A DNA stretch of 64,000 bases, from contig NZ_JAMQOQ010000002.1 in assembly GCF_031624635.1 (NCBI RefSeq), positions 558,001 through 622,000 on the forward strand, in the 5' to 3' direction. Source of the stretch: Halogeometricum sp. S3BR5-2 (GTDB lineage: Archaea > Halobacteriota > Halobacteria > Halobacteriales > Haloferacaceae). Positions 51,460 to 59,531 of the stretch are shown one piece after another. A model generated the notes under the pieces. The model was not told where the DNA came from. It saw only the letters and a program-made list of their open reading frames with translations, and did no database searches. The translations under genes and the position numbers were made by a program. How positions within the stretch are numbered: position 1 is the stretch's first letter; the number at the start of each line of letters is the position of its first letter.

Positions 51460-52278
51460 ATGGCGATACTCCCCGAAGGGTTCTCGGTGCCGCCGCTTCC
51501 GTATCTCGCCGTCCTCCTCGTCGCCGTCGCCGCCGTCGCCGCCGCGGCGGTCCGCCGCCGCCCCGCGGTCACCCCGCGGCGCGTCCTCGCGTTCGTCCCG
51601 TGGATGGTGTTCGGGTCGGCCGCCCACGTCCTCTACGTCGTCGACGCCCTCCCGCCGCTTCTCAGACCGCTCGGCGGCACGGCGGCCGTCTACCTCGCCG
51701 TCGGCGCCCTCGGCGTCGGGACGTTCGTCCTCGCGGACGCGCGGGCCGGGGACGCCGCCGCCCTCGTCGTCGCGGGCCTCGGAAGCCTCCTCGCCGCCGT
51801 CGCCGTCGCCGACGCCCTGTTCGTCGGCGCGGTCAGGGGAACCGTCGCCCCCCTCGTCCCCGCCGCGGGCCTCGTCGCCGCCGCCGTCGTCGCCGCCGCC
51901 GCGTGGGCCGTCCTCGTCCGCGTCCGCCCGGCGGCGCGCGTCACTGCCGCGGTGGGCTTTCTCGCCGTCTTCGGCCACGCCCTCGACGGCGTCTCCACCG
52001 CCGTCGGCGTCGACTTGCTCGGCTTCGGCGAGCGAACGCCGCTCTCCCGACTCATCATCGAGTTCGCCGCGACGCTCCCCACCGAACCCTACCTCGGGAC
52101 GGTGTGGCTGTTCGTCCTGGTCAAACTCGTCATCGCCTCCGGCATCGTCGTCCTGTTCGCCGACTACGTGCGCGAGGACCCCAGCGAGGGGTACGCCCTC
52201 CTCGGGTTCGTCGCCGCCGTCGGACTCGGCCCCGGCGTGCACAATCTGCTCCTGTTCACGGTGCTCGGCGGGGCGTGA
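51460..52278 (+). CDS. DUF63 family membrane protein
   Basis: A 272-residue protein with about nine hydrophobic segments, typical of the archaeal DUF63 family. It starts [40 protein letters not shown] is the most conserved-looking part. [20 protein letters not shown] and [13 protein letters not shown] end it. The family is restricted to archaea and has unknown function. It is divergent from deoC. Confidence 0.84.
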   Translation: MAILPEGFSVPPLPYLAVLLVAVAAVAAAAVRRRPAVTPRRVLAFVPWMVFGSAAHVLYVVDALPPLLRPLGGTAAVYLAVGALGVGTFVLADARAGDAAALVVAGLGSLLAAVAVADALFVGAVRGTVAPLVPAAGLVAAAVVAAAAWAVLVRVRPAARVTAAVGFLAVFGHALDGVSTAVGVDLLGFGERTPLSRLIIEFAATLPTEPYLGTVWLFVLVKLVIASGIVVLFADYVREDPSEGYALLGFVAAVGLGPGVHNLLLFTVLGGA

Positions 52279-52288
52279 GCCGTGTCGT

Positions 52289-52693
52289 CTACCGCGACGG
52301 TCCGAACGAGAACGGCGACTTCTCGACCGGCGCCCAGAGGCCGCGTCGCGTCGCGCGCCACCCGTAGACGCCCGCGGCGGCGACGCCGGTGACGACGACG
52401 CCGATATTTCGCAGTGTCGTCCCGTCGACTGCAACGGTGACGACGCCCACGGCCGCGAGAAGGACTCCCACGAAAACGTTGAACGCGAGGGTTCCGCCAA
52501 CCGGGCGAACGCCGCTCCCGGCGACGACGAATACGAGAAACAGGTTGTACAGCCAGAGCATCGGCGTCAGACCGTCGCCGAAGAAGTTCCCGAGAGCGTG
52601 AAACAGATACCCGACGGCGAGTGCGACCGCGACGTTCCGAAGGGAGACCGACTCCACGGGAGGGACCATACCGACGGCTACGCGTTCGTCCAT
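52289..52693 (-). CDS. small membrane protein, 4 helices
   Basis: A 134-residue protein with hydrophobic segments at about 19-35, 45-62, 68-88 and 95-113 (for example RNVAVALAVGYLFHALGNFF and FNVFVGVLLAAVGVVTVAVD). A charged tail follows (PVEKSPFSFGPSR). No family is recognised. It converges with the DUF63 gene with ten bases between the stops. Confidence 0.6.
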   Translation of the reverse strand: MDERVAVGMVPPVESVSLRNVAVALAVGYLFHALGNFFGDGLTPMLWLYNLFLVFVVAGSGVRPVGGTLAFNVFVGVLLAAVGVVTVAVDGTTLRNIGVVVTGVAAAGVYGWRATRRGLWAPVEKSPFSFGPSR

Positions 52694-52830
52694 GATAACC
52701 TCTTGTCGCTAATTTGTCGTTACGGGCGGCGCTGACCTCTCGTCGACGCCCACCGACCCCGAGAGCGGGGCCGCCGTCGTCGGGCCCGAGCGCCAGTCCG
52801 CTTTTGACCCCCCACGTTCTATCTCGGCCG

Positions 52831-53343
52831 ATGCCGACGCCACCGCCCGGCCCCGTCGTCGCCGGAGCCCTCGGGGAGACACTCACGTTCGTCGGGTTGA
52901 GCGCCGTCTCGGGCCTCGTCGCCGCCGCCGCCATGACCGTCCCGATGGCGACGCAGGAGGACGGCTACACCCCGGCGTACATCGCGGCGGCGACGCTCCG
53001 CCGGACTGCCCCGGGGGAGGTGTCGACCGTCGCCGCCCGCCTCGTCCACTACGGCGCGGGCGTCCTCTCCGGCGTCCTCTACGCCGCGGCGTACGCGGCG
53101 CTCTCGCCGCTGCTCCCCCGGACCGCGTCCGCGGGGTCGCTGGACGCCCTCCCGCACGCGCTGGCGACGGCGGCCGTCGTCGGCTTCGTCTACGTCTTCT
53201 TCGCGCACTTCGTCCTGCCACGGGCGGGAGGGGGCGTTCACGAGGAACGCTCGACGGCCGTTCGCGGCCAGTGGCTCCGGTCGTCGCTGGTGTTCGGCGC
53301 GACGATGGTCGTCGTGCTGCCGCTGGTGACGTGGGGGCTGTAG
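52831..53343 (+). CDS. hypothetical membrane protein
   Basis: A 170-residue protein with about five hydrophobic segments, such as ALGETLTFVGLSAVSGLVAA and LVHYGAGVLSGVLYAAAYAA. The last residues are hydrophobic (LRSSLVFGATMVVVLPLVTW). No family is recognised. ATG at 52831 was chosen because it precedes the first helix and follows the TATA-like CTTTTGACC at about -30. A longer in-frame start to 52714 is disfavoured. Confidence 0.62.
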   Translation: MPTPPPGPVVAGALGETLTFVGLSAVSGLVAAAAMTVPMATQEDGYTPAYIAAATLRRTAPGEVSTVAARLVHYGAGVLSGVLYAAAYAALSPLLPRTASAGSLDALPHALATAAVVGFVYVFFAHFVLPRAGGGVHEERSTAVRGQWLRSSLVFGATMVVVLPLVTWGL

Positions 53344-53384
53344 CCCCGATTCGGGTGGCTCGGGGACGCGAGAATCGTTCGGGG

Positions 53385-53879
53385 TCAGTCGTCGGTCGGC
53401 GCATTCGACCCGACCGGCCGCGACTCCGCCTTCCCCTCGGTCGGCGAACGGCGGCGCAGCGACGACCGGACGAGGACGAACGCGGCGGCGACGGCGGCCG
53501 ACCCGGCGAAGTTGCAGACCACGTCGAGCGCCGTGTCCGCCGCGCCGCCGGCGATGAAGACGTACGTCGGCGTCGCGTACTCCAGAAGCTCCCACGCGCC
53601 CGAGCAGAGGGCGACGAGGAGGACGACGGCGGACGCGCGCCGTCCCGAGAGCAGGAGCCACCCCGTGATGGCCCCGCCCGCGAGAGTATGCGTAAGGATG
53701 TCCCACCACCACACGGACTCGTAAAGCGGGAGGAGACCGAGGGCGGCGACGAGCGCCGTCGAGAGGGCGAACACGCGGCGGTTCGCGGCGCTCTCGACCG
53801 CGAACCGCCATCCGGGCCCGGGTCCGGGTCCGGGTCCGCCGGAGGAGTCCGCTCGCTCGGTGAGTGTACTGAGTGACAT
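53385..53879 (-). CDS. hypothetical membrane protein (YjdF/DUF2238-like)
   Basis: A 164-residue protein. A Gly-Pro repeat (GGPGPGPGPGWRF) near residue 14 leads into four hydrophobic segments. YESVWWWDILTHTLAGGAIT, then LCSGAWELLEYATPTYVFIA and DTALDVVCNFAGSAAVAAAF recall the DUF2238/YjdF layout of a Trp-Asp-x-x-x-His motif, a Trp-Glu and an Asp-Asn helix. That assignment is tentative. The start gives a good N-terminus before the repeat. Confidence 0.6.
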   Translation of the reverse strand: MSLSTLTERADSSGGPGPGPGPGWRFAVESAANRRVFALSTALVAALGLLPLYESVWWWDILTHTLAGGAITGWLLLSGRRASAVVLLVALCSGAWELLEYATPTYVFIAGGAADTALDVVCNFAGSAAVAAAFVLVRSSLRRRSPTEGKAESRPVGSNAPTDD

Positions 53880-54190
53880 GCGTAGGGGGAATGGTACCGC
53901 CGCGGCGGCCCGGGTCGGTACGCGGGACGGGCGGGGGGATGTGCCCGTCCGAGCGAAGGGGGGATGGGATGGAACGTCCCGGGCGAGACGGCCGTCGGCG
54001 GCCATCCTACGAGAGACCAGAGAGCGGCTTAGTTATCGGTCGAATATCGGGACTGTCGCCGCGGTTAAACTGTCATAACGAGCGGTTAGGCGGCGTCGAA
54101 CGGGTGGGGAACTCGCTGCGCTCCTCGGCGGTCCGCCGGCGACTGCGGTCGGACCGCGTCGTTTTTCAGGGCGTCCCGAGACTCTCGCGT
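53880..54190. other. gene-free stretch with the udp promoter
   Basis: Some 310 bases without a credible gene. Near the right end, GTTTTTCAGG at 54161-54170 forms a TATA-like box centred about 26 bases before the udp ATG, a layout typical of leaderless haloarchaeal genes. AT-richer text also occurs near 54030-54080 (TTAGTTATCG, GGTTAAACTGTCATAACG). Confidence 0.55.
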
Positions 54191-54919
54191 ATGGCCAAAC
54201 AGCCCCACCTGCTCGTCGAGGAGGGCGACGTCGAGGACGTCGCGCTCATCCCCGGCGACCCGGGCCGCGTCGACCGCATCGCGGCGCAGTGCGAGAACGT
54301 CGAGGAGGTCGCGCAGAACCGCGAGTACAAGGTCGTCAACGCGACGTACGAGGGGACGCCCCTCACTATCTGCTCGACCGGTATCGGCTGTCCCTCCGCG
54401 GCCATCGCCGTCGAGGAACTCGCGCGCGTCGGCGTCGAGACGTTCGTCCGCGTCGGCACCATCGGCGCGCTTCAGGAGCACGTCGAGATAGGCGACATGA
54501 TCGTCGCCACGGGCGCCGCGAAGGAGGAGGGCACCTCCAAGCGCTACGAGTCGGAGGTCATCCCCGCGGTGCCGGACTACGACGTACTGACGTCGCTCGT
54601 GGACTCCGCCGAGGCGAACGGCGAGGAAGTGCACGTCGGTCCCATCGTCTCCGACGACGCCTTCTACAACGAGTCCGACGACTACGTCGAGGCGTGGAAC
54701 GAAGCGGGCCTCCTCGCCGTCGAGATGGAGGCGGCCACCGTGTTCTCGCTCGCCCGCCGCAAGGGCCTCCGCGCGGGCGCCATCTGCACCGTCGACGGCA
54801 ACCTCGTGAAGGGCACCCAGAAGGGCGCCGACTCCGAGGAGGAACTCCCCGAGAAGGCGAAGGATAACGTCGAACGGGCCATCGCGCTCACGTTGGACGC
54901 GGTCACGTCCCTCGCGTAG
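54191..54919 (+). CDS. udp: nucleoside phosphorylase (uridine phosphorylase type)
   Basis: A 242-residue nucleoside phosphorylase that splits nucleosides with phosphate. It starts MAKQPHLLVEEGDVEDVALI, with PGDPGRVDRIAA as the phosphate site. STGIGCPSAAIAVEELARVG, RVGTIGALQEHVEIGDMIVA and the ribose/base site AVEMEAATVFSLARRKGLRA fit the uridine phosphorylase type (EMEAA). The stop is four bases before the HPP-Usp gene, so both are one operon. Confidence 0.88.
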   Translation: MAKQPHLLVEEGDVEDVALIPGDPGRVDRIAAQCENVEEVAQNREYKVVNATYEGTPLTICSTGIGCPSAAIAVEELARVGVETFVRVGTIGALQEHVEIGDMIVATGAAKEEGTSKRYESEVIPAVPDYDVLTSLVDSAEANGEEVHVGPIVSDDAFYNESDDYVEAWNEAGLLAVEMEAATVFSLARRKGLRAGAICTVDGNLVKGTQKGADSEEELPEKAKDNVERAIALTLDAVTSLA

Positions 54920-54922
54920 GGG

Positions 54923-56389
54923 ATGTCTCGACTCCGCCGGTACGCGGCGCACCTCACGGCGCGTCTCGGTACGCTCGGCGCGCGCGCTCGGCGGATAGAG
55001 CGGCGGGAGCTCTCGGAGTTCCGCCGGTGGCTGGAGAACACCAGCAACCTGCTGCATCTCTCCATCCTGCTGTTCGTCCCGCTTCTCATCGGGTTCGTCA
55101 CGTTCCTCACCGGTCGGCTCCAGACGCTGTCGTACCTGCTGTTCCCGCCGCTGGCGTCGGGGACCTACACGCTGTTCTCGGACCCCGAGGGGCGCTACTC
55201 CAGTCCGACGAAGTTCGTCGGGAGCCTCAGCGTCGGCGCGGTGTGCGGGCTCGCGGCGCTGTGGTTCACCGTGACGGTGTACGGGCAGGCGCAACCGGCC
55301 GTCCCGCACGCCGAGAGCGCCGCGTTGGCGGTGTTTCTCACCGGCGTCGTGACGTGGGTCGCGGACCTCGAAGCGCCGTCGGCGTTCTCGACGGCGCTCC
55401 TCGCCTTGGTCTCCAGTCCCGGCACGCCCCTCTCGCAGACGGCGGGCGCCGTCGCGTACGTCGTCAACATCTTCCTCGCGTCGGTCATCATCGCGGGCGC
55501 GTTCGTCGTCTGGCGCGAGCGACTGTACGAACGGCGCGCCCGCTACCTCTACGAGACGGTCCGCGGCGACGACCACGTGCTCGTCCCGATGCGCGGCGAG
55601 CACGCAGCCCGGACCGCCCTGTTCGGCGCGCGCCTCGCCGCCGCGCACGACGCCGGGAAGGTGGTGCTCCTCGGCCTCGTCGAGGAGTCCGACCGGCGAC
55701 TCGTCGAGGTGGAGGGAAACGACATCGCGACGAGCGAGGGGACTAACGAGGAACTCACCGACGAGGCCGACGAGACGGTCGCGGAACTGGAGTCGTGCGC
55801 CGCCGACATCCGCACCCGCGTCGGCGTCCCCTGCGAGGTGGTCGTCGCCGCGGGCGACTCGGTGCCCACGACGCTGGACGCCGCCCGGAACGCCAACTGC
55901 GACCTCGTGGTGACGCCGTACGAGGAGGACCGCGGCCTGCTCTCCGAGTACGTGCGCGGCATCTTCCGCGGTCCGACCGACGCCGTGGCGTTCCGCTCGG
56001 TCGGCGAGACGCGCCGCTGGCGGCGCGTGCTCGTCCTCGTCTCCCGCCCCGGCGACACCGCCCACGCGATGATAGACTTCGCGACCCGGCTCGCCGGACG
56101 GAACGGCGTCGTCAGCGTCACCACCTGCATCTCCAGCGAGGTGGAGCGCCGGCGGGCGGAGTCGCGGCTGGCGAACTTCGCGGAGACGGCCGACGGCCCC
56201 ATCGAGACGCGCGTCTCGCGGGCCGACGTGCAGTCGTTCATCGCCGCGAACGCCGGGTCGTACGACCTGTTGGTCCTCGGGTCCAGTCGGGACCGCTCGG
56301 CCGCCTCGCGGTTCGTCGCGCCGCCGACGTTCGAACGCCTCCACGAGGTGGAGTGCGACGTGGCCGTCTTCGACCGCGGCGACCCCTGA
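54923..56389 (+). CDS. HPP membrane domain fused to two UspA domains
   Basis: A 488-residue fusion. The first part holds an HPP-type membrane domain with about five hydrophobic segments (LSILLFVPLLIGFVTFLTGR; LSYLLFPPLASGTYTLFSDP). Two UspA-type domains follow: HVLVPMRGEHAARTALFGAR from about residue 213, and RVLVLVSRPGDTAHAMIDFA from about 370. Each has a short nucleotide-binding-like tail. HPP proteins are thought to take part in nitrite or ion transport and Usp domains in stress sensing. Right after udp, likely co-transcribed. Confidence 0.82.
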   Translation: MSRLRRYAAHLTARLGTLGARARRIERRELSEFRRWLENTSNLLHLSILLFVPLLIGFVTFLTGRLQTLSYLLFPPLASGTYTLFSDPEGRYSSPTKFVGSLSVGAVCGLAALWFTVTVYGQAQPAVPHAESAALAVFLTGVVTWVADLEAPSAFSTALLALVSSPGTPLSQTAGAVAYVVNIFLASVIIAGAFVVWRERLYERRARYLYETVRGDDHVLVPMRGEHAARTALFGARLAAAHDAGKVVLLGLVEESDRRLVEVEGNDIATSEGTNEELTDEADETVAELESCAADIRTRVGVPCEVVVAAGDSVPTTLDAARNANCDLVVTPYEEDRGLLSEYVRGIFRGPTDAVAFRSVGETRRWRRVLVLVSRPGDTAHAMIDFATRLAGRNGVVSVTTCISSEVERRRAESRLANFAETADGPIETRVSRADVQSFIAANAGSYDLLVLGSSRDRSAASRFVAPPTFERLHEVECDVAVFDRGDP

Positions 56390-56409
56390 AGGCCCCTTCC
56401 CGGCGCGGC

Positions 56410-57681
56410 TCAGTTCCCCTCCGAGCGCTCGCCGCGCCCGTCGCCTCCTTCTCCCGCTCTCTCGCTCTCCCCGGCCGCCTCCTCGTCGAGCGCCTCCTGC
56501 ACCGCCTCGCCCGCCTGCGAGGGGTCCCCGCTCATCAGCCGCTGCTCCAGTTCCTCGACGCCCTCGCCGCCGAGCGCCGACTCCGCGAGGAAGTGCGCGC
56601 CCAGCGTCGCCGGGCTGATGACGGTGTCCGCACCCGCGCGCTTCAGTTTGTTCACGTTCTCGCGCTGGCTTGCGGCGGCGACGATGGTCACGTCGGGATT
56701 CAGTTGCCGCGCCGTCAGGATGCCGAGGGCGTCCTCGGCGTCGTTGTTCGTGGCGACGACGACGGCGCGCGCGGACTCGACGCGCCCGCGGTGCTGGGAG
56801 TCCTCGTCGCTCGGGTCTGCGGTGAGGACGGTGTAGCCCCGTTCGGTGAGCCGACGGGTGCGCTCCTCGTCCTCGGTGAGGATGAGGACGTCCGCCTTCG
56901 CGGTGAGTTCTTCGAGTATCGGTTCCGTCAGGTCCCCGTAACCGAGCACGAGGACGTGGTTTTCGAGGAGGTCGAGTTGTTCTTCTGTCATGCGTCCGAG
57001 TGCTTTGGAGAGTCGCGCTTCGATGAGCGGCGTGAAGACGACGCCGAGGACGGCGGCGAACGAGGAGACGGTGACGAGTATCAGCGACAGCGTGAACAGT
57101 TTTCCGACGGCCGTCGGGGAGGTGACGTCGCCGTATCCGACGGTGCTTCCGGTCACGAGCGAGAAGTAGAAGGCGTCTAACAGCGTTTCGACGGTCGGAA
57201 AGTGCTGGTCTCGGAGCGCGAACGTGCCCACGGTTCCGTACGCCTGTGCGCCGGCGATGGCGGCCAACGCCGCCATCTGCGTCGTCGTCAGTTCCACCTC
57301 GCGGTCGTACGCGTCGAAGTTCAGGCCGACGACGGCGAACGCCACCGCCGAGAGGCCGATGAGCGGGAGCGACAACTGCGTCGACTGGAGCGCCCCCTGC
57401 GCGGCGGTGATAGGGAACAGCAGCATCGTCGCGTACCACGCCGCGCGCAGGCGGCGCCGCAGACCGAACGCGGCGACGAGGAGGACGAATCCGGTGAGCG
57501 TGCCCGTGAACGCCGCCACCTGCTGGACGTAGCCGGGGAACGTGACGCCGAACAGCACGAAGTCGGCCACGTCGGGGCTGACGCCGATGTTGGCGATGCC
57601 GGTGGCGACGGAGAGGACGCCGACGAGAAGCGTCAGCACCATCGACGCGCGGGCGCCCACCCAGTCCCGTTCGATCCTCAT
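56410..57681 (-). CDS. K+ channel with NAD-binding RCK domain
   Basis: A 423-residue channel protein. Four to six hydrophobic helices precede the ion filter: TGSTVGYGDVTSPTAVGKLF with TVGYGD (about 198-203). Next is a helix-rich pore exit, then a cytosolic RCK domain: HVLVLGYGDLTEPILEELTA (Rossmann start) to VVVATNNDAEDALGILTARQ. A disordered Glu/Gly-rich tail of about 50 residues ends it. It is a K+ channel with NAD(H)-based gating by family analogy. Convergent with the HPP-Usp gene. Confidence 0.88.
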   Translation of the reverse strand: MRIERDWVGARASMVLTLLVGVLSVATGIANIGVSPDVADFVLFGVTFPGYVQQVAAFTGTLTGFVLLVAAFGLRRRLRAAWYATMLLFPITAAQGALQSTQLSLPLIGLSAVAFAVVGLNFDAYDREVELTTTQMAALAAIAGAQAYGTVGTFALRDQHFPTVETLLDAFYFSLVTGSTVGYGDVTSPTAVGKLFTLSLILVTVSSFAAVLGVVFTPLIEARLSKALGRMTEEQLDLLENHVLVLGYGDLTEPILEELTAKADVLILTEDEERTRRLTERGYTVLTADPSDEDSQHRGRVESARAVVVATNNDAEDALGILTARQLNPDVTIVAAASQRENVNKLKRAGADTVISPATLGAHFLAESALGGEGVEELEQRLMSGDPSQAGEAVQEALDEEAAGESERAGEGGDGRGERSEGN

Positions 57682-57752
57682 ATCTCCCCGATGGCGACTT
57701 CGCTACTTAACGGACGCGACCGACCGGCCGCCCCGTCACGCGGTTCGGGCGC

Positions 57753-58172
57753 TCAGAGGTCGCGCACGTCGGCGGCCATCTCCCCGTCCTCCGCGTCGCC
57801 GGTGTTCTCGGTCCCGGCGGGTTCGAAGAGGAGGACGTTCGCGCCCGCCGAGACGGGACGGTGTTCGACGCCGCGCGGGACGACGGCGAGTTCGCCCGCC
57901 GCCAGCGTCACGTCCGCCTCGTCGCGGAGTTCGAGCGTCACCGACCCCTCGACGACGAGGAACAGTTCGTCCGCGTCGGGGTGGCTGTGCCAGACGAAGG
58001 CGTCCTCCATCTTCGCCAGTTTCACCGCCTGCCCGTTCAGTTCCGCGGCGAGACGCGGCGACCACGTCTCCCCGAAGGAGTCGAAGGCGTCCGCGAGGTT
58101 CACCGGGCGAACCGCCGAATCGGTCGAATCGGTCGAATCGGTCGAATCGGTCGAATCGGTCGAATCCGTCAT
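57753..58172 (-). CDS. cupin protein with Thr-Asp-Ser repeat start
   Basis: A 139-residue cupin. Residues 2-19 are six Thr-Asp-Ser units, encoded by 9-base direct repeats (58116-58169). The cupin motif follows: AFVWHSHPDADELFLVVEGS with the H-x-H-x(5)-E metal signature, then ELAVVPRGVEHRPVSAGANV. The binding set of His, Glu and His is intact. The function is a small-molecule or metal binding protein, unspecified. ATG at 58172 starts the repeat tract; long extensions upstream run antisense through the next gene. Confidence 0.8.
   Translation of the reverse strand: MTDSTDSTDSTDSTDSTDSAVRPVNLADAFDSFGETWSPRLAAELNGQAVKLAKMEDAFVWHSHPDADELFLVVEGSVTLELRDEADVTLAAGELAVVPRGVEHRPVSAGANVLLFEPAGTENTGDAEDGEMAADVRDL
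58116..58169 (-). repeat. six 9-bp tandem repeats in the cupin gene
   Basis: Five perfect units of CGAATCGGT and one with a single change (CGAATCCGT) run without a break and encode Thr-Asp-Ser each. This is the clearest tandem repeat in the window, and repeat number is likely variable between strains. Confidence 0.92.
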
Positions 58173-58235
58173 CGCCGACGCTTGCGGCCCGACGGCGATA
58201 AGTGTAAATCGTTCCCGCCGAGAAGAACGTTCAGC

Positions 58236-59531
58236 ATGGCATCCCTCCCCGTCGAACTGCTCTACGGTCTGTACCTCGGCGCCCTCGCCGGATTCGTCCC
58301 CGCGCTGGTGTCGTGGGCGCTCGGGTTCGCCTTCCGGTACTTCACGGGCATCACGATACCCGGACTGGCCGTCGCCGGCCTCGGCGTCGCCATCGCCGGA
58401 CTGAGCGGCGGCATCCTCGCCCTCGCGGACCCCGAGGTCACGCTCTCGCAGAACCAAGTTCGGCTGTCCGTCGCGCTCATCATCGTCCTGATGGTGACGT
58501 TCTACGCGCACGGCCTCGGCGACAGGATGGGTGCGAACCTCCCGCGGAAGCTCTCGCTGCGCGAACTCACCGCCCGGACGCTCTCCTCGGACGTGGTCGA
58601 ACTCGTCGGCGGGCGCGGACAGGTGCGCGTCAGCGTCGTCGGCGAGGTGGCCGACGTCGAGGGCTACCACCCCCTCTCCGCGTCGGTCCGCGAGGAGATT
58701 CGGGGCGGCGAGTGGACGTTCCCGGCGGACGTGCCGCTGATCGAACTGGAGACGCGCGTCGAGGACCGCCTCCGGACCGAGTTCGACCTCGCGGAGGTGG
58801 AGGTGACGCTGGACGAACGCGCGCGGGCGTCCGTCGCCGCCGCGCCCGGGATGAGCGGACTCTCGAAGCGCCTCGCTCCCGGCGAACGCGCCGTCTCCAC
58901 CACCGCGCTGGTGCCGACGGGCACCGCCCGTGGCGACGAGGTGACGGTGCTCGCGGGCGGGGAGTCGTTCCCCGCGACGGTCCTCGGCGTCGTCGACGCC
59001 GGGGAGAAGAAGTCCGAGGACGCGTCGCCGCCCGCGGCGACGGACGGCGGGACGGACCTGCGGTCCGACGGGGGTGAGCGAATCCGCGATTCGCGAATCT
59101 CGTCGGAGCTCCGCTCCGACGGGGGGGTCGACGTCGTTCCCACGGAGACGGTGCCCACGGCCGCCGGCGGCGAGGCGCGCGTGACGCTCGCGGTTCGGCG
59201 CCAGCACGCCTCGAAGGTGCTCTCGACGGACGACGCGGCGCTGCTCGTCCGGTCGCGCGGCGTCCGCAGCGAGTTCGAGTTGGTGACGCTGCTCCGGCGG
59301 GCGGGCAAGCGGTTCCGGCGGCTCTCGGTCCGCGAGGGCGGCGTCCTCGACGGCGTGACGCTCGGAGAGGCGACCGTCCGCGACCGGTACGACGTCGTCG
59401 TCCTCGGCGTCCGTCACGAGGGGAAGTGGACCATCGCGCCGCGCGGCGCGCAGCGAGTGGACGCCGGCGACGACCTGGTTGTCGTCGGCGCCTACCCCGA
59501 CCTCGCGGCGTTCGCCGAGGTGGTGGCGTGA
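58236..59531 (+). CDS. TrkA-C-domain membrane protein (first of pair)
   Basis: A 431-residue protein with an N-terminal membrane part (ALAGFVPALVSWALGFAFRY; VALIIVLMVTFYAHGLGDRM). Next comes a soluble region with two TrkA-C-like domains (ELVGGRGQVRVSVVGEVADV; and ELVTLLRRAGKRFRRLSVRE to the end, with LGEATVRDRYDVVVLGVRHE). The link between them (about 270-300) contains two palindromes and repeated LRSDGG. The partner gene starts in its stop codon. It is likely a regulator or component of ion transport; no pore is seen. Confidence 0.78.
   Translation: MASLPVELLYGLYLGALAGFVPALVSWALGFAFRYFTGITIPGLAVAGLGVAIAGLSGGILALADPEVTLSQNQVRLSVALIIVLMVTFYAHGLGDRMGANLPRKLSLRELTARTLSSDVVELVGGRGQVRVSVVGEVADVEGYHPLSASVREEIRGGEWTFPADVPLIELETRVEDRLRTEFDLAEVEVTLDERARASVAAAPGMSGLSKRLAPGERAVSTTALVPTGTARGDEVTVLAGGESFPATVLGVVDAGEKKSEDASPPAATDGGTDLRSDGGERIRDSRISSELRSDGGVDVVPTETVPTAAGGEARVTLAVRRQHASKVLSTDDAALLVRSRGVRSEFELVTLLRRAGKRFRRLSVREGGVLDGVTLGEATVRDRYDVVVLGVRHEGKWTIAPRGAQRVDAGDDLVVVGAYPDLAAFAEVVA
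59069..59120. repeat. palindrome-rich insertion in the linker of the TrkA-C gene
   Basis: Two inverted repeats sit in the coding linker: 59078-59084/59088-59094 (GCGAATC-CGC-GATTCGC) and 59102-59108/59114-59120 (GTCGGAG/CTCCGAC). The flanking text GTCCGACGGGGG occurs twice, encoding SDGG both times (LRSDGG). It looks like an inserted or expanded palindromic unit that keeps the frame. Confidence 0.6.

Noticed and set aside
54086-57439. An 1117-codon frame on the minus strand across udp and the HPP-Usp gene.
   Set aside because: It runs antisense to two clear genes and has no recognisable domain.
58116-58169. Possible CRISPR-like array.
   Set aside because: Units are 9 bases, contiguous and without spacers, and they code for Thr-Asp-Ser.
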